Of a DNA stretch of 22,046 bases, positions 14,156-22,046 are shown one piece after another. The translations under genes and the position numbers were made by a program. How positions within the stretch are numbered: position 1 is the first letter of the stretch; each line of letters starts with the position of its first letter. Under the pieces are notes generated by a model. The model ran no database searches. It saw only the letters and a program-made list of their open reading frames with translations, and was not told where the DNA came from. Origin of the DNA: Planctomycetota bacterium (GTDB taxonomy: Bacteria; Planctomycetota; Planctomycetia; Pirellulales; Pirellulaceae); contig JAJSAJ010000004.1 of NCBI GenBank assembly GCA_024274855.1, forward strand, positions 1 to 22,046, written 5' to 3'.

Positions 14156-17100
14156 CTATTTTGCCGTAATGAGCTCGACGCCGGACAGGATTGGCTCGCT
14201 TCTTGACCCGGTTTGTGGTGATTTGGGAACGAGTTGAATGATGACCGCGCCCGCGGCTCGGATTCCATCAAACTGCTTGACGATCGCGCGGTTCTTGCCG
14301 CCAGCCTGTTTTACAACATCAAAATCACGCAAAACAACTCGATTTTGCAGTTTGATGTCAAATACCCGTTGCCCCGGCTGAACGTCGGTCAACTCGGCGA
14401 AGTGCAGACGAACCGAAACGGTTTTTGACTTCGCCAGCGATGCGGGGATGATCAGCAACCGTTCAAAGTTGCGTCCCAGAACAGGCGCCATGATCAACGG
14501 ACCGGTTTCGGTCATGTTTAGCATCAGGTGCTCCCTATCGAGACCGGCCTTCTGGATGGTCGCCCACGGAATGGCCAGCTTGGCCGTCATGGCTGTCGAG
14601 TCCGCACGGACTGTGCTGGTCCACTCGGCTGAAAACTGTGTCGATTCAGGGTTGGCACCGAGTGTCGGTAGGGAAAGGGGAAAGCCCTGCGGCGGTTTGG
14701 CGTCGTAGGTGCCCGATCGGTCTTTCTTGCCTCGCACGAAAACGAGCGATTCCGCCCGTTTGTCGGTCAATCGAAAAACCTGGTAAGCAAATGGATCTCG
14801 GCGGGGGTTACCGGCCGGATGCCAAAGGGCTTGAAACTGGTACTTCTGTCCTTGCGCGTCGCTGTCGTTGACGAACAGTTGCATTGCCAACGATTGGCCG
14901 AGCTTGGGCTGTATGTTCAGGGTTTTCCAGGGGAGGCTGATTTCAACGTCGTAGCCGGTACGAGTCCGCTGCGTACCGACTTGGACGTCGAGTTCGCCGC
15001 TTGCTTTCTTGCGATAGTCGGCCACTTGGACTCGGTGCTTGGTGGAGCCAGCCGCGGCGTCCGGGGCTACGACTACATGATAGCCGTCATCGATGCCACG
15101 ATGGGGTGCGACGAACAGCTCGACACAGTCGCCGTCGCTCAACGCCTGTTTGCCAGCAGCCGGGTGGACCGAGCTGTCTTTGATCCGAGCCAGCAAGACG
15201 ATGCCTTTTCGGTTCCAGCCAACTTGAATCGTCGCATCCAGATTGCTCGCGCTTCGCAGCTTGCCGCCGCGACCGGGCAGTGACACGACACGCAGCCCTT
15301 GATCCTTCCAGTCTTCTGGTTTTCCGTCGATTGTAACATCAACCTGTGGAATACCGCGTTCCGGCAACGGGGGCGTCTCATAGATCCAGTTGGCGGCATA
15401 TCTTGCTCCGGAAGCGGAGACGCCAACGTGCAGATACCTGCGGCTTGGCTGATCCTTACCGGGTGGTGTGTTGCTCAGGTAGAGTTCGAAGCTGTCGTCA
15501 TTCCAGACACTCGCATCGTCGCCACTGACTGACTTGCTCCATGGCACGGGCCGGCCACTAGTCTCTTTTCTTGCAGGGCGTTGATAGTTGACATAGAGGT
15601 TCTTGTCATCGTACCGAACCGTGGCCGAGCTTCCGCGACCGGTCGCCGGAACTGCTTTGTACGTGTCGAACAAGGAGGCTTCGTCGGGGGCATTCGGTGC
15701 AAGCCAAGTCGTGGTGGGCCACGCGGTCACGCCGCGGTCGAGAACGTTGAGGTCCAGTTCGGCGCGGAGTGAACCTCGTATGCCACTGCCATAAATCCAG
15801 GGCCTGTCTGTTTCCGTAATGGTGACAAGATCGGTGTTCGTTCGATAAAAACTCGGTGTTTCCCTAGTCCGCAGTCGGAATGGAATGGCGATATCATCCC
15901 GTCGTCCAACCGTGTCCGGTCGTGGGGCCGCGATCCAAAGCTGGCCTTCTGCATCCCGTTGGTCGCCCGGTGCGCCCACGTTCAACGCGGCGTGGTGGAC
16001 CGATGCTTTAGGTAAACGTTCAAAGAAGATCGACCAGTTTTCATGCTTGTCGGTCGGTGTCAACGCAACAGTCGTCTGGTAACAGTAGGAGCAGGTGCAA
16101 CCCGCGTCCGACGTCGGCATCAAGACGAGCCCACCCGCGGCAATTGCGTTGATGAAGCAACCGGCACGGACGCCACCGAAATTGTGAACGCCCGTGTCGC
16201 AAGCCAAATCGTCAATGCCGAGCGTGCTGGAACGAAACAGGAGCATGTTCTGGGCACCGGAAATCGATCCGCATCCATACGAACGGTTGAAGTCCCATGG
16301 TGTTGATGTGCCGGACAGCGGGTTTTTACGCGATTTCGTTGCGCCTGTACGCAGGTCATAGGCGATCGGTTCGCCGTAAATCGTGTCTCCGATAATAACA
16401 GGAGAACGTCGCATGGGGACGGTTCGCTTGTATAGCATGGCGCCCGTTGCTGTCTTGTAACCTGCCATTTGACCTTGGCCGGTTGCCAGTAGTACACCGT
16501 TTGAATTCCATAAATCCGTTCGCCCTGCAACGCCTTTTTCCGTTTTCCACAGCTGTTTTCCTGTCTTTGCATCGAGCGAGATCAGTCGGTGAATTGCCGG
16601 AAGCGACTCGCCCCGCTTTCGCGCACGGGTGACCACGGCCGGATCGGTTTGCTCAATAAAGTAGACGCGCTGATCATCCATTGAAATGGCATTGTGCCCC
16701 ACGATTCCTTCGAGACGCTGCAGCCAACGAATCGATCCGTCCGGGGCCAGCATGAAGATTGCTTGGGACTGGCGCGTGGTTCCGATCGTGCCCAGCAGTC
16801 CTTCCGGGCCAATGGCAACGTAGCCCCATTTCAGGGACGGCGGATTTGGTTGGGATTCGGAAAGTGGCGGCAGCTGATAAGTTTGTACCGTCTTGCCCGT
16901 TGCCGCATCGAGTCGCAGACATTGATTATCGAGTACGACGTAGACCGAGTTCGCATCAGCAACAACATTCGCACCGGTCGTGAGGACCGGGAATCGCCCC
17001 ACTTTCGCAATGTTGCGGCGCCAGATCTGGCGGCCGTTGTAGGGGTCGACTGCATAAAGAACATGCTGGCCGGTTACGAACATTCGTCCATTGATACAGA

Positions 17101-19144
17101 GCGGTGCGGGGCCCTTCCAGTGACGCGAGATCAGTTGCGCAGGTCCCGGTTCGCCAAACCACAGAAGTTTCAGCGGCACACGCGCTCGGCTCTCAGTAGA
17201 GCTTCCGGTCTTGGCTGCGCTGCCGTATTGATGGGTCCAGTCACCGGCCCCAGGCAACTTGCCACGGACGACCTGCACCCGGTTCTCTGTTACTCGGATT
17301 TCTTCCGGTGGCAGACCCGCATCGGCCAGCCATTTCACAATTGCCTTCGAGCCGTCCTTTGACTTGGGGCCACTGAATAGAATTGTGCCGCCGTAAGGAC
17401 GCAGCAGGCGGTAAACGCTCTTCGCCTCCAAGTGTTTCCCGTTCTCCGAATCTCCGTCCAGCACAATCAAGTCCGCGAAGAAGTCGGGATAGGCCACGGT
17501 CTCCAGTCTGCCCTTGTTGACGACGACCCGAGTGCCCAGTAAATGGGCTTGATCCAGAAACTTCCGTACGGCAGCGACCTTCTGGGGATCATTTTCCAAT
17601 GCGTAAATCGTCAGTTCGGATTGTGCTGCAAGCTGTTGCAGCAGCGGGCAGTCGAGATCGCCGAGCACAAGGCAGTAGCCCGTGTTCTTGCCGGCGTTTT
17701 TTAGTATCGATCGAGCGGACTTCGATGCCCCCGATTGGGAAGATGCGGATGCCGCCACGCCGGGCGAAATGATCGAAGCTTTCGAGATCGGCTTGCCTGT
17801 ATAGCAAATGATCCGTCCGGAAGTCGTGCTTACCAGCAGGCTACTTTCTGCGACAGCTAGACTGCGCACCTGTCCGTCCGTCTTGTCTCGCCACAAACTC
17901 TTGCCCGTCTTGGCATTGATCGTTGTCACCGCGTCACGGCCGCCAACGACAAGTGTGTTGCCGGCAAGGATCAGCGTATAGGCACGTCCGTGCGGCGTTT
18001 CCCATTTGGTGCATTTTGCCAGCGTCGCTCCGGATTTCCATTGCGAAAAGTCGTATGCCGTGATCTTGCCACTGCCGGACATATAGAGTGTATTGTCAGA
18101 CAGGACTGCCTGCAGTTTTCCGCGAAAGTCTCGCTTGACGCTGCCAGTCTTCAGGTCGAATGCCACGATGCCGTCGTTGGCATCGGGCTGGTATTCGCCC
18201 GGCATGATGTCAATGTCCGCACCCACATGACAACGCCAGCTAAGCAGCAGGTCGCCGGCAACCATGTTCCAGCTGCCACCCCACCGGTCTCCCCAAGTCG
18301 TTGGCCGGCTGTGGTAGTACAACAGTTTACCCTGATTCCGATCGTATGCCGCCGCAACACTGCGTCCGGTGGGCAGGAACAGATACTGTGACGTGCCAAC
18401 AATATACCCTTGTGGTGAAACGCCCGTCACGGAATACGAAGGTGGATGAGGTTGCGGCATGTAGCCGATCCCGCTGGTGTCGTTCAGCCAGATGACGTGG
18501 CCATCGGTCGCTCGCAAAGCGTAAAAAAAGACTCCTTCATTCGGCCACATTCCTGCCGCGAAATAGACGAGCCCCTTATCGACGGCCACACCACTGCGGA
18601 TCGGCCACCGTGACATCAACTGCTGGTTGCCAAACATAAGGTCGTTCTTCGGACCGCCTCGGCACTTCCAAATCAGGCGTCCATCGTCCGCCGACAGGCA
18701 GTAGACATGCCCGTCGTCCGAACCGACAAACAGCCGGCCGGCTTCGAGCGTGGGCGCAAAACGAATCGGACCCTCCGTGTAGAACGTCCATCGCGTCCGC
18801 CCGGTGGCCAGATCCAATGCGTAGACTTTGTGGTCGACGGAAGACCCGAAGTAGGCCATCTGGCTGGATGCTACTACCTCGTAGGCGTAGTCAAACGCCA
18901 TGCGGTTCAATTCGCGGCCAGGCTCCGGCCATGCCGGCCTTGGTGCATGGGCCGATCGATAGATCCACTGCGAATGCAAGATGGTGGGCAGTGTGTCATC
19001 GGTTACTCCGCTTCGAGCCAAGTCGTGCCTGTAAGCCGGCCAGTCGCCCGCCCATAACATTGATGCCGGTACAACGGTCAACAACAGGATCAATGCGGTA
19101 CCCAACGGTATGCGGTTATTCATGGTGATGGGCAGTTGTGGCAC
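14156..19144 (-). CDS. Giant secreted protein: PQQ-like beta-propellers, methyltransferase-like insert, CBM9-like and malectin-like domains
   Basis: The 1662-residue product starts at GTG 19144, with AAGGAG 7 bases upstream; an ATG at 19123 has no such site. Residues about 10-33 are a signal peptide (basic NNR, then hydrophobic IPLGTALILLLTVVPASMLWA), so it is exported. A PQQ/quinoprotein-like propeller covers about 33-450, with repeats such as VYALDLATGRTRW and VYCLSADDGRLIW. Residues about 485-625 resemble a class I methyltransferase fold (LVLGDLDCP, then IYALENDPQKV). A second propeller follows (about 630-1030) with a Cys-rich GCTCSYCYQT (1015-1024). Two CBM9-like sugar-binding modules lie at about 1120-1255 and 1265-1460, with a partial one after, and a malectin-like domain at about 1575-1660 (VRLHFAELTDVQPGQRVFDI). 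A role in binding or processing extracellular glycans is inferred; no catalytic site is identified. It has its own promoter and terminator. Confidence 0.88.
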   Translation of the reverse strand: MPQLPITMNNRIPLGTALILLLTVVPASMLWAGDWPAYRHDLARSGVTDDTLPTILHSQWIYRSAHAPRPAWPEPGRELNRMAFDYAYEVVASSQMAYFGSSVDHKVYALDLATGRTRWTFYTEGPIRFAPTLEAGRLFVGSDDGHVYCLSADDGRLIWKCRGGPKNDLMFGNQQLMSRWPIRSGVAVDKGLVYFAAGMWPNEGVFFYALRATDGHVIWLNDTSGIGYMPQPHPPSYSVTGVSPQGYIVGTSQYLFLPTGRSVAAAYDRNQGKLLYYHSRPTTWGDRWGGSWNMVAGDLLLSWRCHVGADIDIMPGEYQPDANDGIVAFDLKTGSVKRDFRGKLQAVLSDNTLYMSGSGKITAYDFSQWKSGATLAKCTKWETPHGRAYTLILAGNTLVVGGRDAVTTINAKTGKSLWRDKTDGQVRSLAVAESSLLVSTTSGRIICYTGKPISKASIISPGVAASASSQSGASKSARSILKNAGKNTGYCLVLGDLDCPLLQQLAAQSELTIYALENDPQKVAAVRKFLDQAHLLGTRVVVNKGRLETVAYPDFFADLIVLDGDSENGKHLEAKSVYRLLRPYGGTILFSGPKSKDGSKAIVKWLADAGLPPEEIRVTENRVQVVRGKLPGAGDWTHQYGSAAKTGSSTESRARVPLKLLWFGEPGPAQLISRHWKGPAPLCINGRMFVTGQHVLYAVDPYNGRQIWRRNIAKVGRFPVLTTGANVVADANSVYVVLDNQCLRLDAATGKTVQTYQLPPLSESQPNPPSLKWGYVAIGPEGLLGTIGTTRQSQAIFMLAPDGSIRWLQRLEGIVGHNAISMDDQRVYFIEQTDPAVVTRARKRGESLPAIHRLISLDAKTGKQLWKTEKGVAGRTDLWNSNGVLLATGQGQMAGYKTATGAMLYKRTVPMRRSPVIIGDTIYGEPIAYDLRTGATKSRKNPLSGTSTPWDFNRSYGCGSISGAQNMLLFRSSTLGIDDLACDTGVHNFGGVRAGCFINAIAAGGLVLMPTSDAGCTCSYCYQTTVALTPTDKHENWSIFFERLPKASVHHAALNVGAPGDQRDAEGQLWIAAPRPDTVGRRDDIAIPFRLRTRETPSFYRTNTDLVTITETDRPWIYGSGIRGSLRAELDLNVLDRGVTAWPTTTWLAPNAPDEASLFDTYKAVPATGRGSSATVRYDDKNLYVNYQRPARKETSGRPVPWSKSVSGDDASVWNDDSFELYLSNTPPGKDQPSRRYLHVGVSASGARYAANWIYETPPLPERGIPQVDVTIDGKPEDWKDQGLRVVSLPGRGGKLRSASNLDATIQVGWNRKGIVLLARIKDSSVHPAAGKQALSDGDCVELFVAPHRGIDDGYHVVVAPDAAAGSTKHRVQVADYRKKASGELDVQVGTQRTRTGYDVEISLPWKTLNIQPKLGQSLAMQLFVNDSDAQGQKYQFQALWHPAGNPRRDPFAYQVFRLTDKRAESLVFVRGKKDRSGTYDAKPPQGFPLSLPTLGANPESTQFSAEWTSTVRADSTAMTAKLAIPWATIQKAGLDREHLMLNMTETGPLIMAPVLGRNFERLLIIPASLAKSKTVSVRLHFAELTDVQPGQRVFDIKLQNRVVLRDFDVVKQAGGKNRAIVKQFDGIRAAGAVIIQLVPKSPQTGSRSEPILSGVELITAK

Positions 19145-19327
19145 AGCAAAGCTCCTTGTGCGGCGGCAAGCCTTGTGGGCGAGCGGTCAATGGGCTGCAA
19201 ACAGAAACGGGCAAGAAAACACGCGGACGGACGATCGGCTCGCTCAATCAGTGGCGGATTTGCCCATTGGTGAGGAAGAACGGATGCAGGGCAGGGGGGT
19301 AGCGTGAACTGGCCGATCGTGGTCGCC

Positions 19328-19357
19328 AGTATAGCACGCGCGGCCCGCAGCGATCAA
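19328..19357 (-). promoter_or_regulatory. Sigma-70-type promoter of the giant PQQ gene
   Basis: On the minus strand TTGATC (19357-19352) is followed after 18 bases by TATACT (19333-19328), and TGC immediately precedes the -10, an extended -10 element. The start would be near 19321, giving a leader of about 175 bases before GTG 19144. Confidence 0.45.
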
Positions 19358-19440
19358 ATGGTGGGAACTTCCGACCGGTTTTCACGGGCGCTTATTTGCA
19401 AGAGGCACGCACGGCACGTGCATCCGGGATCCAAGAATGT

Positions 19441-19446
19441 TAGTAT
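19441..19446 (+). promoter_or_regulatory. Candidate extended -10 for the GHL10-like gene
   Basis: TAGTAT is preceded by TGT, an extended -10 pattern. No good -35 box lies 16-18 bases upstream. It would imply a leader of about 270 bases that includes the direct repeats and hairpins. Confidence 0.22.
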
Positions 19447-19528
19447 ACCTGCAGGCGAAAAAGTTCCGCTTCGTTCGCTGCGCTCACTCCGCTCCACAAA
19501 CGCCCCCATTCCAGAAACCAGATTCCAC

Positions 19529-19566
19529 CTTAAACAACCCGATCCATCGTCTTAACAACCCAGATC
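19529..19566 (+). repeat. Paired direct repeats upstream of the GHL10-like gene
   Basis: CTTAAACAACCCGATC (19529-19544) and CTTAACAACCCAGATC (19551-19566) are nearly identical and start 22 bases apart, about two helical turns. They lie about 160 bases before the start codon. Such spacing would suit a regulator binding two sites on one face of the DNA. Confidence 0.4.
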
Positions 19567-19582
19567 ACTTCACTGTTGATCC

Positions 19583-19600
19583 GAGGCCCTGCCACGTTAG
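19583..19600. repeat. GTGGC-hairpin repeat, diverged copy C
   Basis: GAGGCCCTGCCACGTTAG matches copy B (820-837) at 16 of 18 positions. One change falls in the stem (GAGGC for GTGGC), so the hairpin is weakened. AGGAG follows the TTAG. Confidence 0.45.
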
Positions 19601-19690
19601 GAGGCTTACGGTGTAACTTCTTTGCACCGTGTACGCATGTTTTTTCGAAACGTTAAGGCTGCAACCATGCAGTCTTTCACCTTCAATCTT

Positions 19691-19705
19691 GCGGGCAACG
19701 CCCGC
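19691..19705 (+). promoter_or_regulatory. Hairpin abutting the ribosome-binding site of the GHL10-like gene
   Basis: GCGGGC-AAC-GCCCGC is a perfect 6-bp GC-only stem with a 3-base loop. The ribosome-binding sequence TTAGGAG starts 1 base after it. A second hairpin, ACGGTG/CACCGT, lies upstream at 19608-19630. Such placement could tune translation initiation; the regulator, if any, is unknown. Confidence 0.35.
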
Positions 19706-19721
19706 GTTAGGAGTAGCGACG

Positions 19722-22046
19722 ATGACGCTTGGAACACTTGTTTGCCTGGTGGGCGCTGGTTTTCTGGGGACCGTGCGGGATATCGACACATTTCAATACG
19801 CCGATGCAAGTGCGGCTCGCCAAGTCTGGGATCAGCGTGCCGAGTCAGGAACGGGCGTTCCGCTGAACGTTGTAAACGATCAGGGACGGCCGGTTCTGGA
19901 ATTGACGGCCCCGTTCGCGTCGGAATCGAAACTGGGACGTGTCTACATTGATCGAAGAGTCAAACTGAATCTTGCGTCGGCAGGTGGCTTCCTTCTGGAC
20001 GTCTTTACCGACGTTCCCGAGGCGTCTGGGCGGCTGTCGCTCTATTTCCACAGCAAGGGCGGCTGGTACTCAGCAGGAAAAGGGTTTGCCAAGAAGGGGT
20101 GGGATACACTTCGGTTTTCAAAAGCAGCATTTTCGGTCGAAGATAATCCGGTTGGCTGGCATGAAATTGACACGATTCGAATCGCAATCTGGCGGGGGCA
20201 ATCGCGAGATCTGAAGATTCGATTCCGCCGCCTGGCGGCCACACAGCATGATGTCGCGCTAATTATTCCATCTGGGGACGCATCCGGCGAGTATAAGGCG
20301 GCTCGAAAAGCGGCCGAGGATGTCAGCGAAATTCTCGATGAACTTGGGCTGGGAACGGATGCGATCGATGATCAGGCGCTGGTCGGCGGCGCGTTGGGCG
20401 ATCGCCGTGTGGCCATTCTCGCGTACAACCCCAAGTTGCCGAGTGCCGCGATCGATGCACTGATCAAGTTTGTCGACCGTGGCGGAAAGGTGTTTCTCTG
20501 TTACGGACTACCGAATGCACTGGGTAAAGCACTTGGGTTTTCCCAGCCCAAATACGTTGGACGAAAACGAGCCGGACAGTTTGCCGAGGTCCGTTTTGGC
20601 ACCAAGAACATCACTGGCCTGCCCAAGAGCATGCGGCAGGCTTCATGGAACATCACCGCAGCCAAACCGGCCGGATTCGGTGCACGTGTGATTGCCGAGT
20701 GGTTCGACGAAAATGGGAAGTCGACCGGGTTGCCCGCAATGTTGCTGAGCGATCGGGGCGCCTTTTTCTCGCATATCATCTTGAACGACGATCGCCCGAT
20801 GAAAAAGCAGATGTTGGCCGCGGTACTCGGAAGCCTCGATCCGGCTCTGTGGCAGCAAATGGCCAACAATGCACTCGACAAGGTTGTTCCGGTGGGCCAT
20901 CTGACGACCATCGGTGACCTGACGCGTTTCCTTGCAGCTTATCAGCGAGACTCCGTGGATTTACACGACGGACTCCAGACTTTGAATGCGGCAAAGCAGA
21001 AACTGGCAGCCGGGGCATATCCCGAAGTTGTTTCTCTGGCCGGGGAAGCGCACCGCCAATTGTGCCGGGCATATATGATGGCTCAGGCGAGCCCGAAAGT
21101 GGAGGGGAGGGCGTTCTGGAACCACTCGGGTACCGGTGCCTATCCGGGTGATTGGGACCGTACGGCCAAACAACTGGCTGAAAACGGATTCAATATGGTC
21201 CTGCCGAACATGCTGTGGGGCGGACGCGCGCACTTTCCGAGTGATGTCTTGCCACGCAGTCGCACCTATGAGCAATATGGTGATCAGATTGCCCAATGTC
21301 TGGCCGCCGCCAAGAAGTACGGGCTGGAAGTCCACGTCTGGAAAGTGAACTTCAATCTGTCCGGTGCCCCGAAGGCGTTTGTTCAGAAGATCCATCGCGA
21401 GCATCGTAACCAAGTGTCGGTTGATGGCAAGGCACACGATTGGCTCTGTCCGTCAAATCCGGAAAACTTTGAATTGGAACTGGCCAGTATGCTGGAGGTG
21501 GTTCGCAAATACGATGTGGATGGTATCCACTTCGATTACATTCGATATCCCGGACGCGATAAGTGTTATTGCGACGGGTGCCGAAAACGGTTTGAGGAGC
21601 AAACCGGACACCACGTTGCGAATTGGCCCAAGGATTGCTATTCCGGTCCGCTGCGCGAAGCCTATACCCAGTGGCGATGCGACCAGATCACGCGGGTTGT
21701 TAAAGCCGTGCATGACGGTGCCAAGAAGATTCGGCCCGACATCAAGATCTCGGCCGCCGTGTTCGGCGCCTATCCGGCCTGCCGCGAATCGGTGGCTCAG
21801 GATTGGCCCGAGTGGATCAAAGCCGGCTATCTCGACTTTGTCTGCCCGATGGATTACACGCAAAGCGATATGAACTTCATCGGGTTGGTTACGAACCAGC
21901 TCAAGCTGATTGGCAGTCGCATCCCGCTCTATCCGGGAATCGGCCAATGGCGCTTGCCCGATGACCGGACGGTCGGCCAGATCTTTCTGGCTCGCAAACT
22001 GGGCGCTTCGGGCTTCACGATTTTCAATCTGACTGCTGGTTCCATC
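19722..22046 (+). CDS. GHL10-type glycoside-hydrolase-like secreted protein (runs off right edge)
   Basis: The frame is open from ATG 19722 to the window end, 775 codons without a stop. The ATG follows TTAGGAG by 8 bases. A hydrophobic stretch at residues 2-17 suggests export, although the N-terminus lacks the usual basic residues. Residues about 20-170 look like a beta-sandwich carbohydrate-binding module. Residues about 176-290 resemble a flavodoxin-like glutamine-amidotransferase-type fold (DVALIIPSGD, then VDRGGKVFLCYG). From about residue 464 comes a TIM-barrel of the glycosyl-hydrolase-like 10 family (Pfam DUF187/GHL10): AFWNHSGTG, GFNMVLPNMLW, then DGIHFDYIRYPGR (600-612), followed by C615-x-C617-x2-C620, a possible metal or structural motif common in this family. 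The substrate is unknown. It diverges from the giant PQQ/CBM9 gene, which suggests a shared extracellular polysaccharide theme. Confidence 0.85.
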   Translation, partial: MTLGTLVCLVGAGFLGTVRDIDTFQYADASAARQVWDQRAESGTGVPLNVVNDQGRPVLELTAPFASESKLGRVYIDRRVKLNLASAGGFLLDVFTDVPEASGRLSLYFHSKGGWYSAGKGFAKKGWDTLRFSKAAFSVEDNPVGWHEIDTIRIAIWRGQSRDLKIRFRRLAATQHDVALIIPSGDASGEYKAARKAAEDVSEILDELGLGTDAIDDQALVGGALGDRRVAILAYNPKLPSAAIDALIKFVDRGGKVFLCYGLPNALGKALGFSQPKYVGRKRAGQFAEVRFGTKNITGLPKSMRQASWNITAAKPAGFGARVIAEWFDENGKSTGLPAMLLSDRGAFFSHIILNDDRPMKKQMLAAVLGSLDPALWQQMANNALDKVVPVGHLTTIGDLTRFLAAYQRDSVDLHDGLQTLNAAKQKLAAGAYPEVVSLAGEAHRQLCRAYMMAQASPKVEGRAFWNHSGTGAYPGDWDRTAKQLAENGFNMVLPNMLWGGRAHFPSDVLPRSRTYEQYGDQIAQCLAAAKKYGLEVHVWKVNFNLSGAPKAFVQKIHREHRNQVSVDGKAHDWLCPSNPENFELELASMLEVVRKYDVDGIHFDYIRYPGRDKCYCDGCRKRFEEQTGHHVANWPKDCYSGPLREAYTQWRCDQITRVVKAVHDGAKKIRPDIKISAAVFGAYPACRESVAQDWPEWIKAGYLDFVCPMDYTQSDMNFIGLVTNQLKLIGSRIPLYPGIGQWRLPDDRTVGQIFLARKLGASGFTIFNLTAGSI

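Larger units (their letters stand above)
19145..19721. other. Divergent intergenic region between the PQQ gene and the GHL10-like gene
   Basis: No gene is supported. The region contains a good minus-strand promoter (19328-19357), a weaker plus-strand -10 (19441-19446), paired direct repeats (19529-19566), a GTGGC-type repeat relative (19583-19600) and two hairpins before the plus-strand gene (19608-19630 and 19691-19705). A minimal GTG-TAA follows AGGAGG at 19599-19617, which is probably fortuitous. Confidence 0.5.

Noticed and set aside
19666..19951. Alternative plus-strand frame starting at ATG 19666
   Set aside because: It has a weak ribosome-binding site but soon overlaps the 775-codon GHL10-like frame and ends without any recognisable domain.

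Overview
The window looks like a chromosomal segment of a planctomycete, most likely from the Pirellula-like lineages. This is an inference from content: an FHA protein with a conserved basic tail, an ECF sigma/anti-sigma pair, a very large secreted protein combining PQQ-type beta-propellers with CBM9-like and malectin-like domains, a GHL10-type secreted glycosidase-like protein, GC-rich DNA, and GTGGC...GCCAC hairpins between genes. No rRNA, tRNA, CRISPR array or transposase gene was found.

Layout. Almost everything is on the minus strand, so it is described right to left. At the right edge a plus-strand GHL10-like gene (19722 to beyond the window) diverges from a 1662-residue minus-strand gene (19144-14156) that ends in a strong intrinsic terminator. 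Then come two RNA-decay genes: a YhaM-like OB-fold/HD exoribonuclease (13715-12726) and RNase R (12629-10371). Next is the glycine cleavage cluster gcvT, gcvH, gcvPA, gcvPB, followed by a LipM-like lipoyl/octanoyl transferase that plausibly modifies GcvH. The dihydrolipoamide dehydrogenase (L-protein) gene is not here. The left part holds the FHA protein, the ECF sigma factor overlapping its zinc-type anti-sigma factor by 11 bases, an arginine-rich hypothetical protein, a terminator, and the start of a TPR lipoprotein running off the left edge.

The most striking observation is that three consecutive genes, the yhaM-like gene, rnr and gcvT, are each broken by exactly one in-frame stop codon (TAA, TAA, TGA). 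The homologous sequence continues in the same frame after each stop. There are no indels, and the other genes of the cluster are intact. All three stop codons also end intact genes nearby, so a changed genetic code is unlikely. Nonsense mutation (pseudogenisation), base-calling or DNA-damage error, or real splitting/readthrough remain possible.

Other structure: a REP/MITE-like imperfect inverted repeat between gcvPA and gcvPB with a possible relative upstream of gcvT; a family of short GTGGC hairpins followed by TTAG; a 21-bp-period duplication at the gcvT-gcvH junction that carries both the distal gcvT stop and the gcvH ribosome-binding site; and paired direct repeats upstream of the GHL10-like gene. 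I found no clear novel defence or mobile system.
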